Source: Spartobacteria bacterium (lineage in GTDB: Bacteria; Verrucomicrobiota; Verrucomicrobiia; Chthoniobacterales; UBA10450). From it: 39,983 nt of DNA. Shown piece after piece: positions 39,280 through 39,983 of the stretch. Position 1 is the stretch's first letter. Each line of letters begins with the position of its first letter. The DNA is taken from the NCBI GenBank assembly GCA_003169695.1, contig PNAS01000016.1, forward strand, positions 1 through 39,983, read 5' to 3'. The notes under the pieces were generated by a model. The model searched no databases. It was not told the origin of the DNA and worked only from the letters and a program-made list of their open reading frames with translations. Made by a program: the position numbers and the translations under genes.

Positions 39280-39983
39280 ATGAAAAATAAATCGTCCAAG
39301 TCCGCCTCCTTCAACCTGCGCGTCTTACTCCCTTTCATGCTTTGCTCAACCGGCGCTCTCATTGTTTTCTCAGCCGGCGCGTTGGGGTCGCAGCGCCCGT
39401 CGACACCGCAGGTCTACCTTGACGCCAGCCGGCTCGGCACCACAGCCGGCACGGCTCCGGACGGCTCGATAGCGCCGCCGACGCTGGGCAACTATCCGGA
39501 CACATTGGTTTCACTGAGCACCAACACAACGGTTACGCCTGATGCCGCACCGGCCAACACAACGAGCATCAATGTTTCCACCTCGACCGACTTCAAGGGC
39601 AAGCTGGAAGGTGATCCGGCGACGGGCGTGGTGCGCGTAACGGACGCACATCCGGAGGGGATATACACGGTGACGGTCAAAGCCTTCAACGGTGCTGGCC
39701 CGACCACGACCAAGACGTTCACGTTGACGGTGACGACGCTCGCAACGTGCAATCCGGTCAGCTTCGCAGCGGCGGCAAATTTCGGCACTGGCACTATTCC
39801 TCTCTTTGTAGCGGTGGGCGATTTCAATGGCGATGGCAAGCAAGACCTCGCCACGGCCAACGAGGGCTCAGACAACGTCTCAATCTTGTTGGGCGATGGC
39901 GCGGGCAGTTTCAGCGCCGCCACCAACCTCCGCGCAGGCACCAGTCCTCGTTCAGTAGCGGTGGGCGATTTCAATGGCGATGG
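39280..39983 (+). CDS. Exported FG-GAP/VCBS-repeat protein, N-terminal part (runs off window)
   Basis: 234 codons from ATG 39280 with no stop before the window end. The start MKNKSSKSASFNLRVLLPFM leads into a hydrophobic signal segment (LCSTGALIVFSAGALG). A cadherin/putative-Ig-like domain follows (residues about 60-155; SVSTSTDFKG-like NVSTSTDF, GVVRVTDAHPEGIYTVTVKA, TTKTFTLTVTT). From about 165 there are FG-GAP/VCBS repeats: VAVGDFNGDGKQDLATAN, then NVSILLGDGAGSFSAATN, then again VAVGDFNGDG at the edge. Calcium-binding DxNxDG loops are visible. Probably a large secreted or surface beta-propeller protein. The opposite-strand frames are shadows. Confidence 0.88.
   Translation, partial: MKNKSSKSASFNLRVLLPFMLCSTGALIVFSAGALGSQRPSTPQVYLDASRLGTTAGTAPDGSIAPPTLGNYPDTLVSLSTNTTVTPDAAPANTTSINVSTSTDFKGKLEGDPATGVVRVTDAHPEGIYTVTVKAFNGAGPTTTKTFTLTVTTLATCNPVSFAAAANFGTGTIPLFVAVGDFNGDGKQDLATANEGSDNVSILLGDGAGSFSAATNLRAGTSPRSVAVGDFNGD

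Noticed and set aside
39492..39974. Minus-strand frame of 160 residues at the window end
   Set aside because: It is a shadow of the FG-GAP/VCBS protein on the plus strand, whose signal peptide and repeats are clear.

Overview
The window looks like a chromosome segment of a free-living Gram-negative bacterium, most likely a soil-type member of the Verrucomicrobiota (Chthoniobacterales/Spartobacteria-like). This is inferred from the moderate-to-high GC content, the scarcity of Shine-Dalgarno sequences, the lipoprotein and outer-membrane machinery, the secreted beta-helix protein with tandem C-terminal modules, and many dispersed palindromic repeats. No single marker fixes the taxonomy.

1-7.5 kb: the 3' part of lnt (apolipoprotein N-acyltransferase), then an ABC ATPase followed by an unusual gene fusing an ABC-2 permease to a metal-dependent amidohydrolase, a small Cys-rich exported LTxxQ-like protein, and clpB. 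7.5-10.5 kb: small membrane-protein genes, three of which carry a reading-frame break. 10.5-16.8 kb: an MFS exporter, a translationally coupled trio (TIM-barrel isomerase, UPF0104/LPG-synthase-like membrane protein, RibD-like reductase), a DUF1272 zinc-ribbon protein, and a coupled SRPBCC/ketosynthase pair. 16.8-19.6 kb (minus strand): the ffh-rpsP-khpA-trmD cluster without rimM or rplS. 19.7-28.3 kb: a lipoprotein polysaccharide deacetylase, a lipoprotein N-acetylmuramoyl-L-alanine amidase, an MFS symporter, metH and an acyl-lipid/acyl-CoA desaturase.

28.5-36.2 kb is a rearranged accessory zone. It holds tRNA-Pro, a frameshifted GIY-YIG nuclease gene between two copies of a tRNA 3' end, tRNA-Glu, fragments of large secreted proteins, an intact right-handed beta-helix protein, small hypothetical genes and a fibronectin-III protein with a recent internal duplication. 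36.6-38.2 kb: DUF2062 and DUF72 genes and the initiator tRNA. From 38.4 kb there is a broken tRNA-Asn, degenerate sequence and the start of an FG-GAP/VCBS-repeat exported protein that runs off the window.

Two themes stand out. Palindromic repeats sit between convergent genes and supply their stop codons, one lies directly upstream of the trmD start, and two lie in frame inside metH. In addition, reading-frame breaks are concentrated in small accessory genes while about 25 kb of long core genes are intact, which suggests gene decay rather than uniform sequencing error.
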